Shown one piece after another: positions 39,125 to 50,365 of a stretch of 64,000 nucleotides of DNA. The stretch's first letter is position 1. Each line of letters opens with the position of its first letter. The position numbers and the translations under genes are program-made. The stretch spans positions 1 to 64,000 of the forward strand of contig RXJJ01000009.1 in the NCBI GenBank assembly GCA_003963145.1, read 5' to 3'. The notes under the pieces are model-generated. The model searched no databases and was not told the DNA's origin. It saw only the letters and a list, made by a program, of their open reading frames with translations. The stretch comes from Bradyrhizobiaceae bacterium (GTDB taxonomy: Bacteria; Pseudomonadota; Alphaproteobacteria; Rhizobiales; Xanthobacteraceae).

Positions 39125-40042
39125 TCAGGCGACCCCGATCCGCTTGATTTCCCATTGCAGTTCGATGCCGGAATTTTCCTTCACGCGCGCACGCACGGTC
39201 TCACCAAGCGTTTCGATGTCATGACCCGTCGCATCGCCCGTGTTGATAAGAAAGTTGCAGTGCATTTCAGAGACCTGCGCACCGCCAACTCGGAAGCCGC
39301 GCATTCCCGCAGCATCGATCAGTTTCCATGCGCTATGACCGGGCGGATTTTTGAACGTCGATCCGCCGGTCTTTTCGCGAATCGGCTGCGCCGTCTCGCG
39401 ATGATTCTGCACCTCGACCATTCGCGCACGGATTTTTTCAGGATCGGTGGTTTTTCCGCGAAACAGCGCCGAGGTAAACACGATCGACGGATCGACGCCG
39501 GAGTTGCGATAGACGAATTTCATCTCGGCGTTTGAAAATGTCACACGCTCGCCGCTGCGTGTCACGCCCGTCGCCTCGACCAGTACGTCCTTGGTCTCGC
39601 CGCCATTGGCGCCTGCATTCATGCGCAGCGCGCCACCGATCGAGCCGGGAATGCCGAAATAGAACTCCAGCCCGCCGATATTCGCCGCTGCAGCAGCTTC
39701 CGCGACGCGCTTGTCGAGCGCGGCCGTGCCCGCACGCACACTATCGCCATCCGCCTTGATTTCGCCGAAGCCGCGCGGCGACAGGCGAATGATCACGCCC
39801 TCGACACCGCCGTCGCGCACAATCAGATTGGAGCCGACGCCGACAGTATAAACCGCAACGTCGGCTGGCAGACGTTTTAGGAAATAAACCAAGTCATCTT
39901 CATCGGCGGGCGTGAACAGAATTTGCGCGACGCCGCCGACACGAAACCATGTCAAAGGCGCGAGCGGCTCGTTCGCGAGCAGGCGTCCGCGCAACTCAGG
40001 CATCGCGGATTTCAGATTGGCGCTGATGTCGGGAAAAGCCAC
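39125..40042 (-). CDS. murB: UDP-N-acetylenolpyruvoylglucosamine reductase, GTG start
   Basis: This 305-residue flavoenzyme makes UDP-MurNAc, the substrate of MurC. The FAD site includes [19 protein letters not shown] and [20 protein letters not shown]. The catalytic serine is in [10 protein letters not shown] and the C-terminal acid region is near [14 protein letters not shown]. The start is taken as GTG 40042 ([17 protein letters not shown]), five bases after the murC stop. The in-frame ATG 40117 would overlap murC by 70 bases and adds atypical residues. Confidence 0.94.
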   Translation of the reverse strand: MAFPDISANLKSAMPELRGRLLANEPLAPLTWFRVGGVAQILFTPADEDDLVYFLKRLPADVAVYTVGVGSNLIVRDGGVEGVIIRLSPRGFGEIKADGDSVRAGTAALDKRVAEAAAAANIGGLEFYFGIPGSIGGALRMNAGANGGETKDVLVEATGVTRSGERVTFSNAEMKFVYRNSGVDPSIVFTSALFRGKTTDPEKIRARMVEVQNHRETAQPIREKTGGSTFKNPPGHSAWKLIDAAGMRGFRVGGAQVSEMHCNFLINTGDATGHDIETLGETVRARVKENSGIELQWEIKRIGVA

Positions 40043-40047
40043 GGCGT

Positions 40048-41451
40048 TTATCCCAAAGCCTTCAACTCGCCCGGCAAGGCGTAGGCCCATTGCGTGATAT
40101 TGCCCGCGCCGAGGCACACGACAAAATCGTCAGGCTTGGCAACGCTTTTGATGAGCGGTGCGAGACTGGCGGCGCCGGGAAGCGGGATTACTTCGCGATG
40201 GCCGTGCGCGCGCAGGCCCAGCACGAAGGCATCGCGGTCAACGCCGGGGATCGGTGCCTCGCCCGCTGCATAGACATCAGCGACGATCACGGCATCGGCG
40301 TCGTTGAAGCAGGTGCAGAATTCCTCGAACAACGACTGCAGGCGGGTGTAGCGGTGCGGCTGCACCACGGCAATGACACGGCCTTTCGCGGTGTCGCGCG
40401 CGGCCTTGAGCACTGCGGCGATCTCCACCGGATGATGACCGTAATCGTCGATAATGGTGACGCCGTTCCATTCGCCGGTCTTGGTGAAGCGGCGCTTAAC
40501 GCCGCCGAAATCCGCGATGGCCTTGCGGATCGCATCGTCTGAAATGCCGATCTCGTGCGCCACCGCGATGGCAGCCGTGGCATTCAGCGCGTTGTGACGG
40601 CCCGGCATCGGCAGAACGAGATTCGCGATTTCGTGGGCGGCGCCGGTGCTGCGATTGCGGAATTCGACCTTGAATTTCGAACCTCCGGTGAACGGTTCAA
40701 GATCGGCGAGCCGCGCATCGGCCTGCGGGTTCTCGCCATAGGTGATGATTCGGCGATCCTCGATCTTGCCGACCAGCGCCTGCACCACCGGATGATCGGT
40801 GCACATCACCGCGAAGCCGTAAAACGGCACGCCTTCGACAAAACTGCGAAACGCGTCCTGCACCGCTTCGAAGGTCTTGAAATGATCGAGGTGCTCGGGA
40901 TCGACATTGGTGACGATGGCGACGTCAGCCGGCAATTTCAGAAACGTGCCGTCGCTCTCGTCGGCTTCGACCACCATCCAGTCGCCCGCGCCGAGCCGCG
41001 CGTTGGTGCCATAGGCATTGATGATGCCGCCATTGATGACGGTGGGATCGAGGTTGCCGGCATCGAGCAAAGTAGCCACCATCGACGTCGTCGTGGTCTT
41101 CCCGTGGGTACCGGCGATCGCAATGCAGCTTTTCAGCCGCATCAGTTCGGCGAGCATTTCGGCGCGGCGCACCACTGGAATGCGCAGGCCTCGTGCCGCG
41201 ATCAGTTCCGGATTGTCGCGCTTGATCGCGGTCGACACCACAAGCACATCAGCGCCGGTGACGTTGTCCGCGCTGTGCCCGACAACGACCTTGATGCCCT
41301 TGTCGCGCAGGCGTGCGACGTTGGCATTTTCCGAAGCATCGGAGCCCTGCACCGTATAGCCGAGATTGCACAGCACTTCGGCGATGCCGCTCATGCCGAT
41401 GCCGCCGATACCGACGAAGTGAATGGGGCCGATTTCGCGCGGCAGTCTCAT
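40048..41451 (-). CDS. murC: UDP-N-acetylmuramate--L-alanine ligase
   Basis: This 467-residue cytosolic Mur ligase adds the first stem residue. The N-terminal UDP-binding motif is [17 protein letters not shown], the ATP loop [14 protein letters not shown], and the central motif [14 protein letters not shown]. The C-terminal domain has [12 protein letters not shown]. It forms a tight pair with murB. The 175-base gap before it separates it from the hydrolase gene and holds a dispersed repeat, so murC-murB probably start from their own promoter. Confidence 0.97.
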   Translation of the reverse strand: MRLPREIGPIHFVGIGGIGMSGIAEVLCNLGYTVQGSDASENANVARLRDKGIKVVVGHSADNVTGADVLVVSTAIKRDNPELIAARGLRIPVVRRAEMLAELMRLKSCIAIAGTHGKTTTTSMVATLLDAGNLDPTVINGGIINAYGTNARLGAGDWMVVEADESDGTFLKLPADVAIVTNVDPEHLDHFKTFEAVQDAFRSFVEGVPFYGFAVMCTDHPVVQALVGKIEDRRIITYGENPQADARLADLEPFTGGSKFKVEFRNRSTGAAHEIANLVLPMPGRHNALNATAAIAVAHEIGISDDAIRKAIADFGGVKRRFTKTGEWNGVTIIDDYGHHPVEIAAVLKAARDTAKGRVIAVVQPHRYTRLQSLFEEFCTCFNDADAVIVADVYAAGEAPIPGVDRDAFVLGLRAHGHREVIPLPGAASLAPLIKSVAKPDDFVVCLGAGNITQWAYALPGELKALG

Positions 41452-41470
41452 CAGGCTCTCTCTGGTCTGG

Positions 41471-41540
41471 CCCGGTCAAAACCGGACGAATCTCCCTCTC
41501 TTCTGACAAGACACGGTGGCCGGGACAAGCCCGGCATGAC
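41471..41540. repeat. Small palindromic intergenic repeat
   Basis: Two inverted repeats lie side by side: 41472-41485 (CCGGT/ACCGG arms) and 41519-41535 (GCCGGG-ACAAG-CCCGGC), followed by ATGACGG. I remember the second form as a dispersed intergenic repeat in Bradyrhizobium-type genomes; copy number was not checked. Confidence 0.5.
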
Positions 41541-41626
41541 GGAAAATGGAGCTTCACGGCGGTCCCGATCTGATGGCGACCAAGGTCCGGACACCCCAAG
41601 GACGCCCGGACCTATTATAGGGCAAA

Positions 41627-42409
41627 TCAGTAGAGCGCCTTGCGACCGGCCGCCTCAAGGATCAGGCTGGCGATTTCCCTGGGGTGAGACACCATGGCCA
41701 GGTGGCCGGCATCAACTTCAATGGTCTTGGCATTCATGCGCTTGGCGAGAAAACGTTCCAGACCCGGATCAATCGTCTTGTCTTGCTTGGCCACTGCATA
41801 GAACGTCGGCTTGGTGTGCCACGCCGCAACCGTTGTCCGGTCAGCAAAGATCGAAGCTGCTGTATCGCCCTGCACCGCATAAAGCACCTTGGCCTGCTTT
41901 TCCGGTACGCCGTTGGCAAAATATTTCAGGAACGCATCTTCCGACACGCGCGTGTAACCATCAAAATTCTGGACGCCGGCGCGAACCGGACCCGTTGGGA
42001 ACTTTTTTGACAGCTCAACGAAATCCTCGTCGGCATCCGGTGCGCGCGCAGCGATATAGACCAGCGCGCTGATCTTGGGATCGCCACCGACCTGATTGAC
42101 AACAGTCCCACTCCAGGAGTGTCCGACAAGCACCGTCGGGCCGTCCTGCCGATCAATGACCCGCTGCGCCGCCTCGGCCGAATCCTTCAGCGAGCTGAGT
42201 GGATTTTGAACTGCCGTCACGTTGAGACCGGCTTTCTGCAAATAAGGGATAACTTCTGCCCAGCTCGAACCATCTGCCCATGCGCCATGCACAAGCACAA
42301 CGTTCTTTGCCTGCACCGGCGTCGTTGTTTGTGCGTCGGCGCTGGCACCAGTGAAAATGGCTGCAAGCAACGTTGCTGTGGCAACCATAATCGTTCGATA
42401 GCTTTTCAT
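41627..42409 (-). CDS. Secreted alpha/beta hydrolase inserted in the dcw cluster
   Basis: A 260-residue protein with a signal peptide (about 1-27, cleavage after ASADAQ). The alpha/beta hydrolase fold includes the oxyanion region NVVLVHGAWADGSSW, the nucleophile elbow GHSWSG, and the catalytic histidine in DAGHLAMVSHPREIAS. Relatives are esterases of broad substrate range. It lies between murG and murC, a place normally empty or occupied by a mur gene, and to the eye is less GC-rich than its neighbours, which hints at acquisition. The ATG 42409 start matches the signal peptide. It has no evident cell-wall role. Confidence 0.88.
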   Translation of the reverse strand: MKSYRTIMVATATLLAAIFTGASADAQTTTPVQAKNVVLVHGAWADGSSWAEVIPYLQKAGLNVTAVQNPLSSLKDSAEAAQRVIDRQDGPTVLVGHSWSGTVVNQVGGDPKISALVYIAARAPDADEDFVELSKKFPTGPVRAGVQNFDGYTRVSEDAFLKYFANGVPEKQAKVLYAVQGDTAASIFADRTTVAAWHTKPTFYAVAKQDKTIDPGLERFLAKRMNAKTIEVDAGHLAMVSHPREIASLILEAAGRKALY

Positions 42410-42586
42410 GATTAAATGTCCTCGGGTTTGGTGAGGCGATTGCCTCGTACAAACACAAGTTCGATTCACAACGCGCGCGCGTTACGCGCACGCAAATGAG
42501 GTACGATCACAACATTGTTCCCGGAAAAAGAGCCTCGAGCCGACTTGGCCGGGAATAGTCTGAAGTCATCCAAGGGCGATCCGGGA

Positions 42587-43711
42587 TCAGATATGAGCAA
42601 TGCTGGCGACCAGATCGGCCAGCCGCTCGGCCGCATCGAGGCGGCCCGCGCCGCGTGCGCTATTGGCCATTGCGGCAAGACGCGATGGCTCGGCGGCGAG
42701 CGCGGAAATTTCCGCAGCGAGGCGGTCCGGCGTGAAGTCACTCTGCGGAATCCGAATCGCTCCGCCCGCATCGGACAACACGCCGGCATTGGCGAACTGG
42801 TCCTGGTCGATGGCGCCGGGCAGCGGCACGAGAATTGACGGCCGCCCGATGGCGGCGAGTTCGGCCACCGTGCCCGCCCCCGAACGCGAAATGACAAGGT
42901 GGCTCGATGCAAGGCGCGCCAGAAGATCGCTGAAGAACGGCGCCAGTTCGGCATCGATCTTCAGCCTGCCGTAGACGTTGCGCACCCGGGCCATGTCTTC
43001 GTCCCGCACCTGCTGGGTGAGTTTCAGCCTGTTCCACAACGCCGGCTCAAGGCGCTCTATGGCGGGTGGTACGATGTCGGCCATCACGCGCGCGCCCTGA
43101 CTGCCGCCGACGACGAGAAGTTTCAGCGGACCCGCCGGGTCCGGAGCGGCATAAGCCACCGCCGCCGCATCGAGAATCGCGGGCCGCATCGGCGTTCCGG
43201 TCACGGTGGCTTTTCCGGCAAGCGCAGGATCGCGATCGAACACGCCGGGCAGCGAGGTCGCAATCGCATTGACGCGAGACGCCAGCAGGCGATTGGCACG
43301 GCCGAGCACCGCGTTGGAATCGTGAATGACGGTTGGAATGCCGAGCAGTTTCGCGGCGAACAACGGCGGCAATGTCGGATAGCCGCCGAAGCCTATCACC
43401 ACGGCCGGCTTCAGACGCGACATCAACGCAACCGAAGCCGCAACGCCGGCGGACAGCATGACGGCGGTTCGCGCCAGCGAGATCGGATCGCGGCCGCGGA
43501 TGGTTTCGCTCGGCACCACGTCGAGCATGTCCTTGGCGAACAAACCCGTATAGCGGGCAGCCCGGCTGTCGGTGACAAGGCGCACGCGCATGCCGCGCTT
43601 TATCAGTTCGCTGCCAAGCGCCTCGGCGGGAAACAAATGGCCGCCAGTGCCGCCGGCAGCCAGCAGCACCAGAGGAGCGGGTTCGTTGAGGGCGGATTTG
43701 CTGTCAGGCAA
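42587..43711 (-). CDS. murG: UDP-GlcNAc:undecaprenyl-PP-MurNAc-pentapeptide GlcNAc transferase
   Basis: This 374-residue GT28 enzyme makes lipid II at the inner face of the membrane. The N-terminal loop AAGGTGGHLFPAEAL and the nucleotide-sugar motif SRSGAGTVAELAAIGRPSIL are intact, with the conserved glutamine-rich GAIDQDQFANA after it. It overlaps ftsW by eight bases. The downstream gene is the non-dcw hydrolase, so the usual murG-murC link is broken here. Confidence 0.97.
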   Translation of the reverse strand: MPDSKSALNEPAPLVLLAAGGTGGHLFPAEALGSELIKRGMRVRLVTDSRAARYTGLFAKDMLDVVPSETIRGRDPISLARTAVMLSAGVAASVALMSRLKPAVVIGFGGYPTLPPLFAAKLLGIPTVIHDSNAVLGRANRLLASRVNAIATSLPGVFDRDPALAGKATVTGTPMRPAILDAAAVAYAAPDPAGPLKLLVVGGSQGARVMADIVPPAIERLEPALWNRLKLTQQVRDEDMARVRNVYGRLKIDAELAPFFSDLLARLASSHLVISRSGAGTVAELAAIGRPSILVPLPGAIDQDQFANAGVLSDAGGAIRIPQSDFTPDRLAAEISALAAEPSRLAAMANSARGAGRLDAAERLADLVASIAHI

Positions 43712-44855
43712 AGGCGCGCACGGCGTTGGATGCTCCGATCGATTCCATCTCGACGCGCGGGCGTTGCCGCGTCAAAGCCAGCAGCATGCCGATGCCGTAG
43801 GCGAGCGACACCATCGACGAGCCGCCATAGGAAATGAACGGAAGAGTCATACCCTTCGCCGGAATCAGATGCAAATTCACCGAAATATTGATCGCCGCCT
43901 GTGTGCCGAACATGATGGCCAGTCCGGCGATGGCGAAGCGCGAGAACAGGTCTTCGGTCGCATAGGCGCGCGCCAGCGAGCGCAACACAATGAAGGCGAA
44001 TAATGCGAGAAGCGCGAGGCAAAGAATGATGCCGAATTCTTCCGCAGCCACGGCATAAACAAAATCGGTATGACTGTCCGGCAACAGGCGCTTTACGGTG
44101 CCCTCGCCCGGCCCCTGCCCGAACCAGCCGCCGCGCATGAAGGAATCCATCGCCAGATCGACCTGAAAGGTGTCGCCGGACGCGGGGTCCATAAACCTTT
44201 TAATGCGCCCCGCGACATGCGGCACCAGAAGATAGGCGCTGAACAATCCGACAGCGGAGACCCCGACCAGACCAAACACCCAGATCATCCGCATGCCCGC
44301 GATGAAGAACAGCGAGCCCCACACGGTGGCGACCAGCATCGTCTGGCCGAAGTCAGGCTCCATCACCAGAAGCGACACCAGCATGATCAGCAGGATCAGC
44401 GCCATGGATGTCGCCGGCATTTCCGGACGGCGCGCGGATTCGGAAAACAGCCACGCCACCAGAACCACGAAGGCGGGCTTGGCGGCTTCCGAGGCCTGAA
44501 TGTTGACCCCGAGAACCGTGATCCAGCGCCGCGCGCCCTTGACCTCCGGTCCGAACATCAGAGTCGCGACAATCAGGATGATGCTGATCGCGAATACGAT
44601 CAGCGCACTGCGGCGAACGTGCTTGGGCGACAGAAACGATGTCGCGATCATCACGATGATCGACGGAATCAGGAAAAGAACGTGACGATTGAAGAAATGA
44701 AACGGATCAAGCCCGATACGCGCGGCGACCGGCGGACTCGCCGCAAGCGACAGGATGACGCCGGCCAAAATCAGGGCCATGATCGCCGCCAAAAGCAGGC
44801 GATCGATCGTCCACCACCATTCGCTCAAGGGCGTGCGTTGTTCGCGAGAAATCAT
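43704..44855 (-). CDS. ftsW: Septal peptidoglycan polymerase FtsW
   Basis: A 383-residue SEDS-family membrane protein with about ten helices. It works with FtsI as the septal glycan polymerase. The C-terminal family signature GMTLPFISYGGSSM is present, and the segment around QASEAAKPAFVVLVAWLFSE holds the conserved acid/lysine region of SEDS proteins. A CAGGGA ribosome site supports ATG 44855. It follows murD after 85 bases and overlaps murG by eight. Confidence 0.96.
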   Translation of the reverse strand: MISREQRTPLSEWWWTIDRLLLAAIMALILAGVILSLAASPPVAARIGLDPFHFFNRHVLFLIPSIIVMIATSFLSPKHVRRSALIVFAISIILIVATLMFGPEVKGARRWITVLGVNIQASEAAKPAFVVLVAWLFSESARRPEMPATSMALILLIMLVSLLVMEPDFGQTMLVATVWGSLFFIAGMRMIWVFGLVGVSAVGLFSAYLLVPHVAGRIKRFMDPASGDTFQVDLAMDSFMRGGWFGQGPGEGTVKRLLPDSHTDFVYAVAAEEFGIILCLALLALFAFIVLRSLARAYATEDLFSRFAIAGLAIMFGTQAAINISVNLHLIPAKGMTLPFISYGGSSMVSLAYGIGMLLALTRQRPRVEMESIGASNAVRAFA

Positions 44856-44940
44856 GAATCGTCCCTGGGCGAATATCAGCCCATTGGTCGCCCATCATGG
44901 TTGCCAGAGTGTTAATGCCAGGTGAATTTCCCGCGCCCTC

Positions 44941-46338
44941 TTACGCCACGGGCTTAATCCCGGGCAAGGCCTGCACAAGCTTGCGGAAATAATCGCCGCG
45001 CACCTCGAAATTCGGAAACTGGTCGAAGGACGCGCAGGCGGGCGAGAGCAAAACCACCGCATTTTGAAGGTTTGAGGCCTCGGCATCGCTGGCGGCGTGC
45101 GGCACCGCCTCATCGAGCGTGCCGCTGATCTCGTGTGCCACGCCGCCGAGCGTCGCTGCAAACTCCTTCGCTGCCTCACCGATCAGATACGCCTTGCGGA
45201 TACGGGGAAAGAATTCGCGCAGCGATTCGATGCCGCCGCTCTTCGGCTTGCCACCGGCAATCCAGAAAATATCGCCGAAGGACGATAATGCCCGCGCCGC
45301 CGCATCCGCGTTGGTGCCTTTCGAGTCGTTGACGAACAGGACGTTGCCCTTCACGCCGATCTGCTCCATGCGGTGGGCAAGCCCGGGAAAGCTGCGAAGC
45401 CCCTTTTGCATGACATCGAACGGAACACCGAGCGCCAGCGCCGCGCTCGCGGCGCAGGCGGCGTTCTGTGCGTTGTGACGTCCGCGCAGCGAGCCGATGC
45501 CATGAAGATCGGCGATCAACGCCGTTTCATTCGCCGCACTCCGGAAAAGTTTCTCGCCCTCGAGCCAGACGCCGTTTTCAAGCTTGCGTTGAACCGAAAT
45601 GCGAACGGTATGAATACCCGCGTGATCGGCGCGGTCGGCGGTCGCGGCGCTGAAGGGATCGTCCACGCCAACGATGGCCGTGCCTCCGCGCTGCACGCCC
45701 ATCACGAGACGCTCCTTCACCGCGGCGTAATGCTCGATGCTGCCGTGCCGGTCGATGTGATCCTCGGTGACATTCAGCAGAATACCGACGCTCGGGTGCA
45801 ACGATGGCGTCAGATCGATCTGATAGGACGACATCTCGATCACATGCACACGACCGAGCGCCGGCGGATCGAGCGACAGGATCGCGGTTCCGATATTGCC
45901 GCCCATCTGGGTATCGAAACCGGCTTCGCGCATCAGATGCGCGATCAGGGCGGTCGTGGTCGATTTACCGTTGGTGCCGGTGATTGCGACAAAGGGCGCA
46001 CTCGGCGCGACGCGCCGCCGCTCGCGGCAGAATAGTTCGATGTCGCCGATGACTTCGACACCGGCGGCCCTCGCCATCTCCACCGTCCAGTGCGGTTTCG
46101 GATGAGTCAGCGGCACGCCCGGCGTCAGCACCAGCGCCGAAAAATGACTCCACGATACCGTGCGAAGATCGGCGGTGGTGAATCCGGCGCGCGCGGCCGC
46201 GGCAAGCTTGTCGGCGCTGTCATCGCTCGCGATGACGTCCACACCGCCCGCCCTCAGCGCATCGCAGCTCGCAAGTCCCGATCCGCCAAGGCCGAAGACA
46301 GCAACGGTTTTGCCAGCGAAACTGGTGACCGGGATCAC
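44941..46338 (-). CDS. murD: UDP-N-acetylmuramoylalanine--D-glutamate ligase
   Basis: A 465-residue Mur ligase that adds D-Glu. The UDP motif is [16 protein letters not shown], the ATP loop is [16 protein letters not shown], the central [12 protein letters not shown], and the C-terminal domain has [17 protein letters not shown]. Order and spacing are standard: four bases after mraY, 85 bases before ftsW. Confidence 0.97.
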   Translation of the reverse strand: MIPVTSFAGKTVAVFGLGGSGLASCDALRAGGVDVIASDDSADKLAAAARAGFTTADLRTVSWSHFSALVLTPGVPLTHPKPHWTVEMARAAGVEVIGDIELFCRERRRVAPSAPFVAITGTNGKSTTTALIAHLMREAGFDTQMGGNIGTAILSLDPPALGRVHVIEMSSYQIDLTPSLHPSVGILLNVTEDHIDRHGSIEHYAAVKERLVMGVQRGGTAIVGVDDPFSAATADRADHAGIHTVRISVQRKLENGVWLEGEKLFRSAANETALIADLHGIGSLRGRHNAQNAACAASAALALGVPFDVMQKGLRSFPGLAHRMEQIGVKGNVLFVNDSKGTNADAAARALSSFGDIFWIAGGKPKSGGIESLREFFPRIRKAYLIGEAAKEFAATLGGVAHEISGTLDEAVPHAASDAEASNLQNAVVLLSPACASFDQFPNFEVRGDYFRKLVQALPGIKPVA

Positions 46339-46342
46339 GCTC

Positions 46343-47428
46343 TCACCGCAACTTCAGCGTGGACAGGCCGGCCAGCGCCAGCATCACCGAGATGATCCAG
46401 AACCGGATCACGATCTGCGGTTCGGTCCAGCCGAGCTGCTCGAAATGATGATGGATCGGCGCCATCTTGAAAATGCGTTTCCCGGTGAGCTTGAAGGATG
46501 CCACCTGCACGATCACCGAGACCGCTTCCAGCACGAACAGGCCGCCGATCACCGCCAGCACGATCTCGTGCTTGGTCGCGACCGCGATCGCGCCGAGCAT
46601 GCCGCCGAGCGCGAGCGAGCCGGTATCGCCCATGAAGATCGAGGCAGGCGGCGCATTGAACCATAAAAAGCCAAGTCCCGCGCCGAGCACCGCGCCACAC
46701 AGCACGGCGAGTTCGCCGGTGCCCGCGACATAGCGGATTTGCAGATATTCGGCGAACACCGCGTTGCCGACGAGATAGGCGATCATGCCGAAGCTCGCCG
46801 CCGCGATCATCACCGGAACGATGGCGAGACCGTCGAGGCCGTCGGTGAGATTCACCGCATTGCCGGCGCCGACCATGATGAAGGTGCCGAAAATAATGAA
46901 GAACCAGCCGAATTTGAGCGCGAAATCCTTGAAGAAGGGAATCGCCAGGATCGTCGTCGTGGTGTCGCGACCGACCCAGACGATGATCGTGCAGGCGATC
47001 AGCGCAATCACCGATTCGACCGCCAATCGCGTGCGCCCCGAAAACCCGGCATGGGTCTGCTTGGTGACCTTCAGATAGTCGTCATAGAAACCGACGAAGC
47101 CGAAACCGAGCGTGACGAACAGAACGACCCACACATAGGGATTGCGCAGATTGGCCCACAGCAAGGTCGCCACCAGAAGGCCAGACAGGATCATCAGGCC
47201 GCCCATCGTCGGCGTGCCTTTTTTGGTGACGAGATGGGTCGGCGGGCCGTCGGCGCGGATCGGCTGGCCCTTGCCCTGCGCGAGGCGCAGATGGTCGATG
47301 ATCCACGGACCGAACATGAACACGAACAGCGCGCCGGTCAGCATCGCCCCGCCGGTGCGAAATGTGATGTATCGAAAAACATTGATGCCGGGAATCGTGC
47401 CGACCAAATCAGTGAGCCAGTAAAACAT
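46343..47428 (-). CDS. mraY: Phospho-MurNAc-pentapeptide translocase
   Basis: This 361-residue, ten-helix inner-membrane enzyme transfers phospho-MurNAc-pentapeptide to undecaprenyl phosphate, forming lipid I. Hallmarks are the Asp motif [24 protein letters not shown] and the late histidine motif [12 protein letters not shown]. The length is exactly typical. It lies nine bases after murF and four before murD. Confidence 0.98.
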   Translation of the reverse strand: MFYWLTDLVGTIPGINVFRYITFRTGGAMLTGALFVFMFGPWIIDHLRLAQGKGQPIRADGPPTHLVTKKGTPTMGGLMILSGLLVATLLWANLRNPYVWVVLFVTLGFGFVGFYDDYLKVTKQTHAGFSGRTRLAVESVIALIACTIIVWVGRDTTTTILAIPFFKDFALKFGWFFIIFGTFIMVGAGNAVNLTDGLDGLAIVPVMIAAASFGMIAYLVGNAVFAEYLQIRYVAGTGELAVLCGAVLGAGLGFLWFNAPPASIFMGDTGSLALGGMLGAIAVATKHEIVLAVIGGLFVLEAVSVIVQVASFKLTGKRIFKMAPIHHHFEQLGWTEPQIVIRFWIISVMLALAGLSTLKLR

Positions 47429-47437
47429 TCAAACCGC

Positions 47438-48874
47438 CTATACCGTCAGATCGTCGAGTGGGGCTTTGGAGGGAAATCGCTTTTCGAGTGCCGTGACGAT
47501 CAGTTTCATGCGCGAACCGAGAGACCCCTTGACCATGATGGCGTCGCCCGGACCGATTGCGGAGATGACCTGCGGCTCCAGCGCCGCGGACGTGTCGGCA
47601 TAGCCGCCCTTCTTCGCTGAAGGAAGGGCCTCCCACAAATAACGCATCAACGGACCACAGCAGAATACCGCATCGATCCTGTTGACTTCGATGGCCTTGC
47701 CCAGACCGCGGTGAAGCTCTCCGCCCGCCGCACCCAGTTCCAGCATGTCGCCCAGCACCGCAATGCGCCGTCCCCGCGCGCCAAGTTCAGCCTGACCCAG
47801 TACATTGAGTGCGGCGGCCATCGAGGCGGGATTGGCATTGTAGCTTTCGTCGATCAAAGTCGCGGTCCCGCTCTCGACTTCGAGAATTTGCCGCACGCCG
47901 CGACCGCTCGCCGGCTTGAAGCGCGTGAGCGCGAGCGCTGAGAGAGCAAGGTCCGCGCCGGCAAGCGACGCCGCAGCGAGCACGGCCAGCGAATTCACCG
48001 CAATGTGCCGGCCCGGCACGCCGATTTTGTAAGCAACATGCTGCCCGAGAATGTCAGCATGCACGGCCGAGTCGGCCGGCTGCAGGGCGACATCGATCAG
48101 GCGCGCATCCGCCTTGTCCGCCGCTCCAAATGAGACGATGCGAGAGATACCGGCCGCTTTGGCCTTGTCCCGAAGCCGGGCGAATTGCGAATTGTCGATA
48201 TTGAGAATGGCCGTTCCGTCCGGTTCGACGCCGGTAAAAATCTCAGCCTTGGCATCCGCAATCGCCTCGATCCCGGAGAAGAACTCCAGATGCACCGGCT
48301 CGACCGTGGTGACGATGGCAATGTGCGGCCGCACCATTTTCACCAGCGGCTCGATTTCGCCGGCATGGTTCATGCCGATTTCAAAGATCGCAAATTTCGC
48401 GCTGGCCGGGCAGCGCGCCAGCGACAGCGGCACACCCCAATGATTGTTAAATGAGGCGGCCGAGGCGTGAGTTTCGCCTTGATCCTGCAGCACGCAGCGC
48501 AAAGCTTCCTTGGTCGATGTCTTGCCGACCGAGCCAGTCACCGCGATGATTTTTGCCTGCAAGCGCGCGCGCGAAGCGCGGGCAAGATCGACCAGACCGG
48601 CAAGAACATCAGGCACGATCAGCAGCGGCAGATCGCCGGAAAACCGGTCGCGATGCTGTTCGTCGATCACCGCAACACCGCCGCCATTCTTTAATGCGGC
48701 CTCGACGAAATCGTGGCCGTCATGCACGTCGCCCTTGATCGCGAAATAAGCTTCTCCGGGCGCAATGGTGCGGCTGTCGATGGAGAGACCCGTGGCGATC
48801 TCAGGCAACGTCCCGCTGCGCGCGGCCCGCATCGCATCCGCCACCGCACCGATGGTCCATAATGGTCCACTCAT
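47438..48874 (-). CDS. murF: UDP-MurNAc-tripeptide--D-alanyl-D-alanine ligase
   Basis: A 478-residue Mur ligase completing the pentapeptide with the product of Ddl. The ATP loop is AVTGSVGKTSTKEAL, with SFNNHWGVPLSLARCP (the MurF N-N motif) and DESYNANPASMAAAL. The C-terminal domain ends with KGSLGSRMKLIVTAL. The start overlaps the murE stop by four bases. Confidence 0.97.
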   Translation of the reverse strand: MSGPLWTIGAVADAMRAARSGTLPEIATGLSIDSRTIAPGEAYFAIKGDVHDGHDFVEAALKNGGGVAVIDEQHRDRFSGDLPLLIVPDVLAGLVDLARASRARLQAKIIAVTGSVGKTSTKEALRCVLQDQGETHASAASFNNHWGVPLSLARCPASAKFAIFEIGMNHAGEIEPLVKMVRPHIAIVTTVEPVHLEFFSGIEAIADAKAEIFTGVEPDGTAILNIDNSQFARLRDKAKAAGISRIVSFGAADKADARLIDVALQPADSAVHADILGQHVAYKIGVPGRHIAVNSLAVLAAASLAGADLALSALALTRFKPASGRGVRQILEVESGTATLIDESYNANPASMAAALNVLGQAELGARGRRIAVLGDMLELGAAGGELHRGLGKAIEVNRIDAVFCCGPLMRYLWEALPSAKKGGYADTSAALEPQVISAIGPGDAIMVKGSLGSRMKLIVTALEKRFPSKAPLDDLTV

Positions 48875-50319
48875 GCGGCATGCTCCGCAAGCGCGGCCAG
48901 CGCAGTTTCGTGATCGCTGAAGGGAAGCACCTTGTCTCCGACGATCTGCCCTGTCTCGTGACCCTTGCCCGCGATCAGCAAGGCATCACCTGCCTGAAGC
49001 TGCGCGACAGCAGTGCGGATCGCCTGCGCACGGTCGCCGATTTCCCTTGCGCCCGTCGCCTCAGCGAGAATCGCGGCTCGGATCGCGGCGGGATTTTCAC
49101 TGCGCGGGTTGTCGTCAGTGACGATCACCACATCGGCCCCTGCAGCGGCGACGGCCCCCATCAAGGGCCGCTTGCCGGAATCGCGATCGCCGCCCGCGCC
49201 GAACACCACGACAAGCTTGCGGCTGGCATAAGGCCGCAGGGCTTCGAGCGCCTTCGCCAGCGCGTCGGGCTTGTGCGCGTAATCGACGAACACCGGCGCG
49301 CCGTTTCGCGAGCCGACCAGTTCGAGACGGCCTCTGGCGCCCTCGAGCTGCTCCAGCGCCGCGAACGCCTTGTCGGCATCGCCGCCCGTGCCGATGGCGA
49401 GACCCGCCGACACCAGCGCGTTCTCGATCTGGAATTCGCCGACCAGCGGTAGCCGCAAACGATATTTGCGGCCGTTGTGCTCCACCGAGATGATCTGGCC
49501 GAAACCCTCGATGGCCGCATCGCGCAGCGTGATTGCAGTTCCCTTGCGTCCGACGGTCATGACATCGAGTCCGCGCTTGCGCGAGGCAGCAATCACGGTT
49601 TCGGAATGGTCGTGATCCGCGGCGATCACGGCAGGTCCGCCGGCGGCGACGAGATCGCTGAACAGCCTCAGCTTGGCGGCAAGATAATGCTCGACGGTCG
49701 GGTGATAATCCATGTGGTCGCGCGACAGATTGGTGAAGGCTCCGGCGCCGATGCGAACGCCATCCAGCCGATGCTGGTCGAGACCGTGCGACGAGGCTTC
49801 GAGCGCCAGATGGGTGACGCCCTCACCCGCGATCTCGTCCAGCGAGCGATGCAGCGCAATCGGATCTGGCGTGGTGAGCGAGCCGTAGACCGTGCGCTTG
49901 GGCGAAACGAGCCCGATGGTGCCGATGCTGGCGGCCTGATGGCCGAGCCGTTCCCAGATCTGTCGGGTGAAGGCTGCGACCGAGGTCTTGCCGCTGGTGC
50001 CGGTGACGGCGGCAATGATCTGCGGCTGGCGGGGAAAGAATCTCGCGGCGGCGAGCGCCAGACTGCGCCTGGGATTCGCGCTTGTGACAAACACCGCCCG
50101 AGAATCTGCCTGCGGCAAACGGTCACCGACAATGGCGACTGCGCCCCTGCCGATGGCCTGATCGATAAAGTGCACGCCGTCGAGTTTGGCCCCGCTGAGC
50201 GCGAAAAAGACATCGCCGGGCTTCACGGCGCGGCTGTCCACGGCCAGCCCGGCGGCCTCGACCTGCGCGGTCGGGACCGTCACTCCGGCATCGCCGCTGA
50301 AAAGGTCGCGAAGTTTCAA
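48871..50319 (-). CDS. murE: UDP-MurNAc-dipeptide--meso-diaminopimelate ligase, TTG start
   Basis: A 482-residue Mur ligase. The ATP loop is [13 protein letters not shown]. Substrate choice is set by DNPRSENP, the form used for meso-diaminopimelate, so the stem peptide is the Gram-negative type. The start is TTG 50319 ([12 protein letters not shown]), with a GGGGA ribosome site upstream. In-frame ATG codons further 5' lie inside ftsI and give unrelated residues. The gap to ftsI is 46 bases. Confidence 0.95.
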   Translation of the reverse strand: MKLRDLFSGDAGVTVPTAQVEAAGLAVDSRAVKPGDVFFALSGAKLDGVHFIDQAIGRGAVAIVGDRLPQADSRAVFVTSANPRRSLALAAARFFPRQPQIIAAVTGTSGKTSVAAFTRQIWERLGHQAASIGTIGLVSPKRTVYGSLTTPDPIALHRSLDEIAGEGVTHLALEASSHGLDQHRLDGVRIGAGAFTNLSRDHMDYHPTVEHYLAAKLRLFSDLVAAGGPAVIAADHDHSETVIAASRKRGLDVMTVGRKGTAITLRDAAIEGFGQIISVEHNGRKYRLRLPLVGEFQIENALVSAGLAIGTGGDADKAFAALEQLEGARGRLELVGSRNGAPVFVDYAHKPDALAKALEALRPYASRKLVVVFGAGGDRDSGKRPLMGAVAAAGADVVIVTDDNPRSENPAAIRAAILAEATGAREIGDRAQAIRTAVAQLQAGDALLIAGKGHETGQIVGDKVLPFSDHETALAALAEHAA

Positions 50320-50365
50320 GGAGTCCCCGCCTCGTGATCCGGTTCGCGTTCGTCCCGCCTCGCGA

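Noticed and set aside
40555..42072. 505-codon plus-strand frame opposite murC and the hydrolase gene
   Set aside because: It crosses a gene boundary, intergenic repeat and two unrelated genes; shadow frame.
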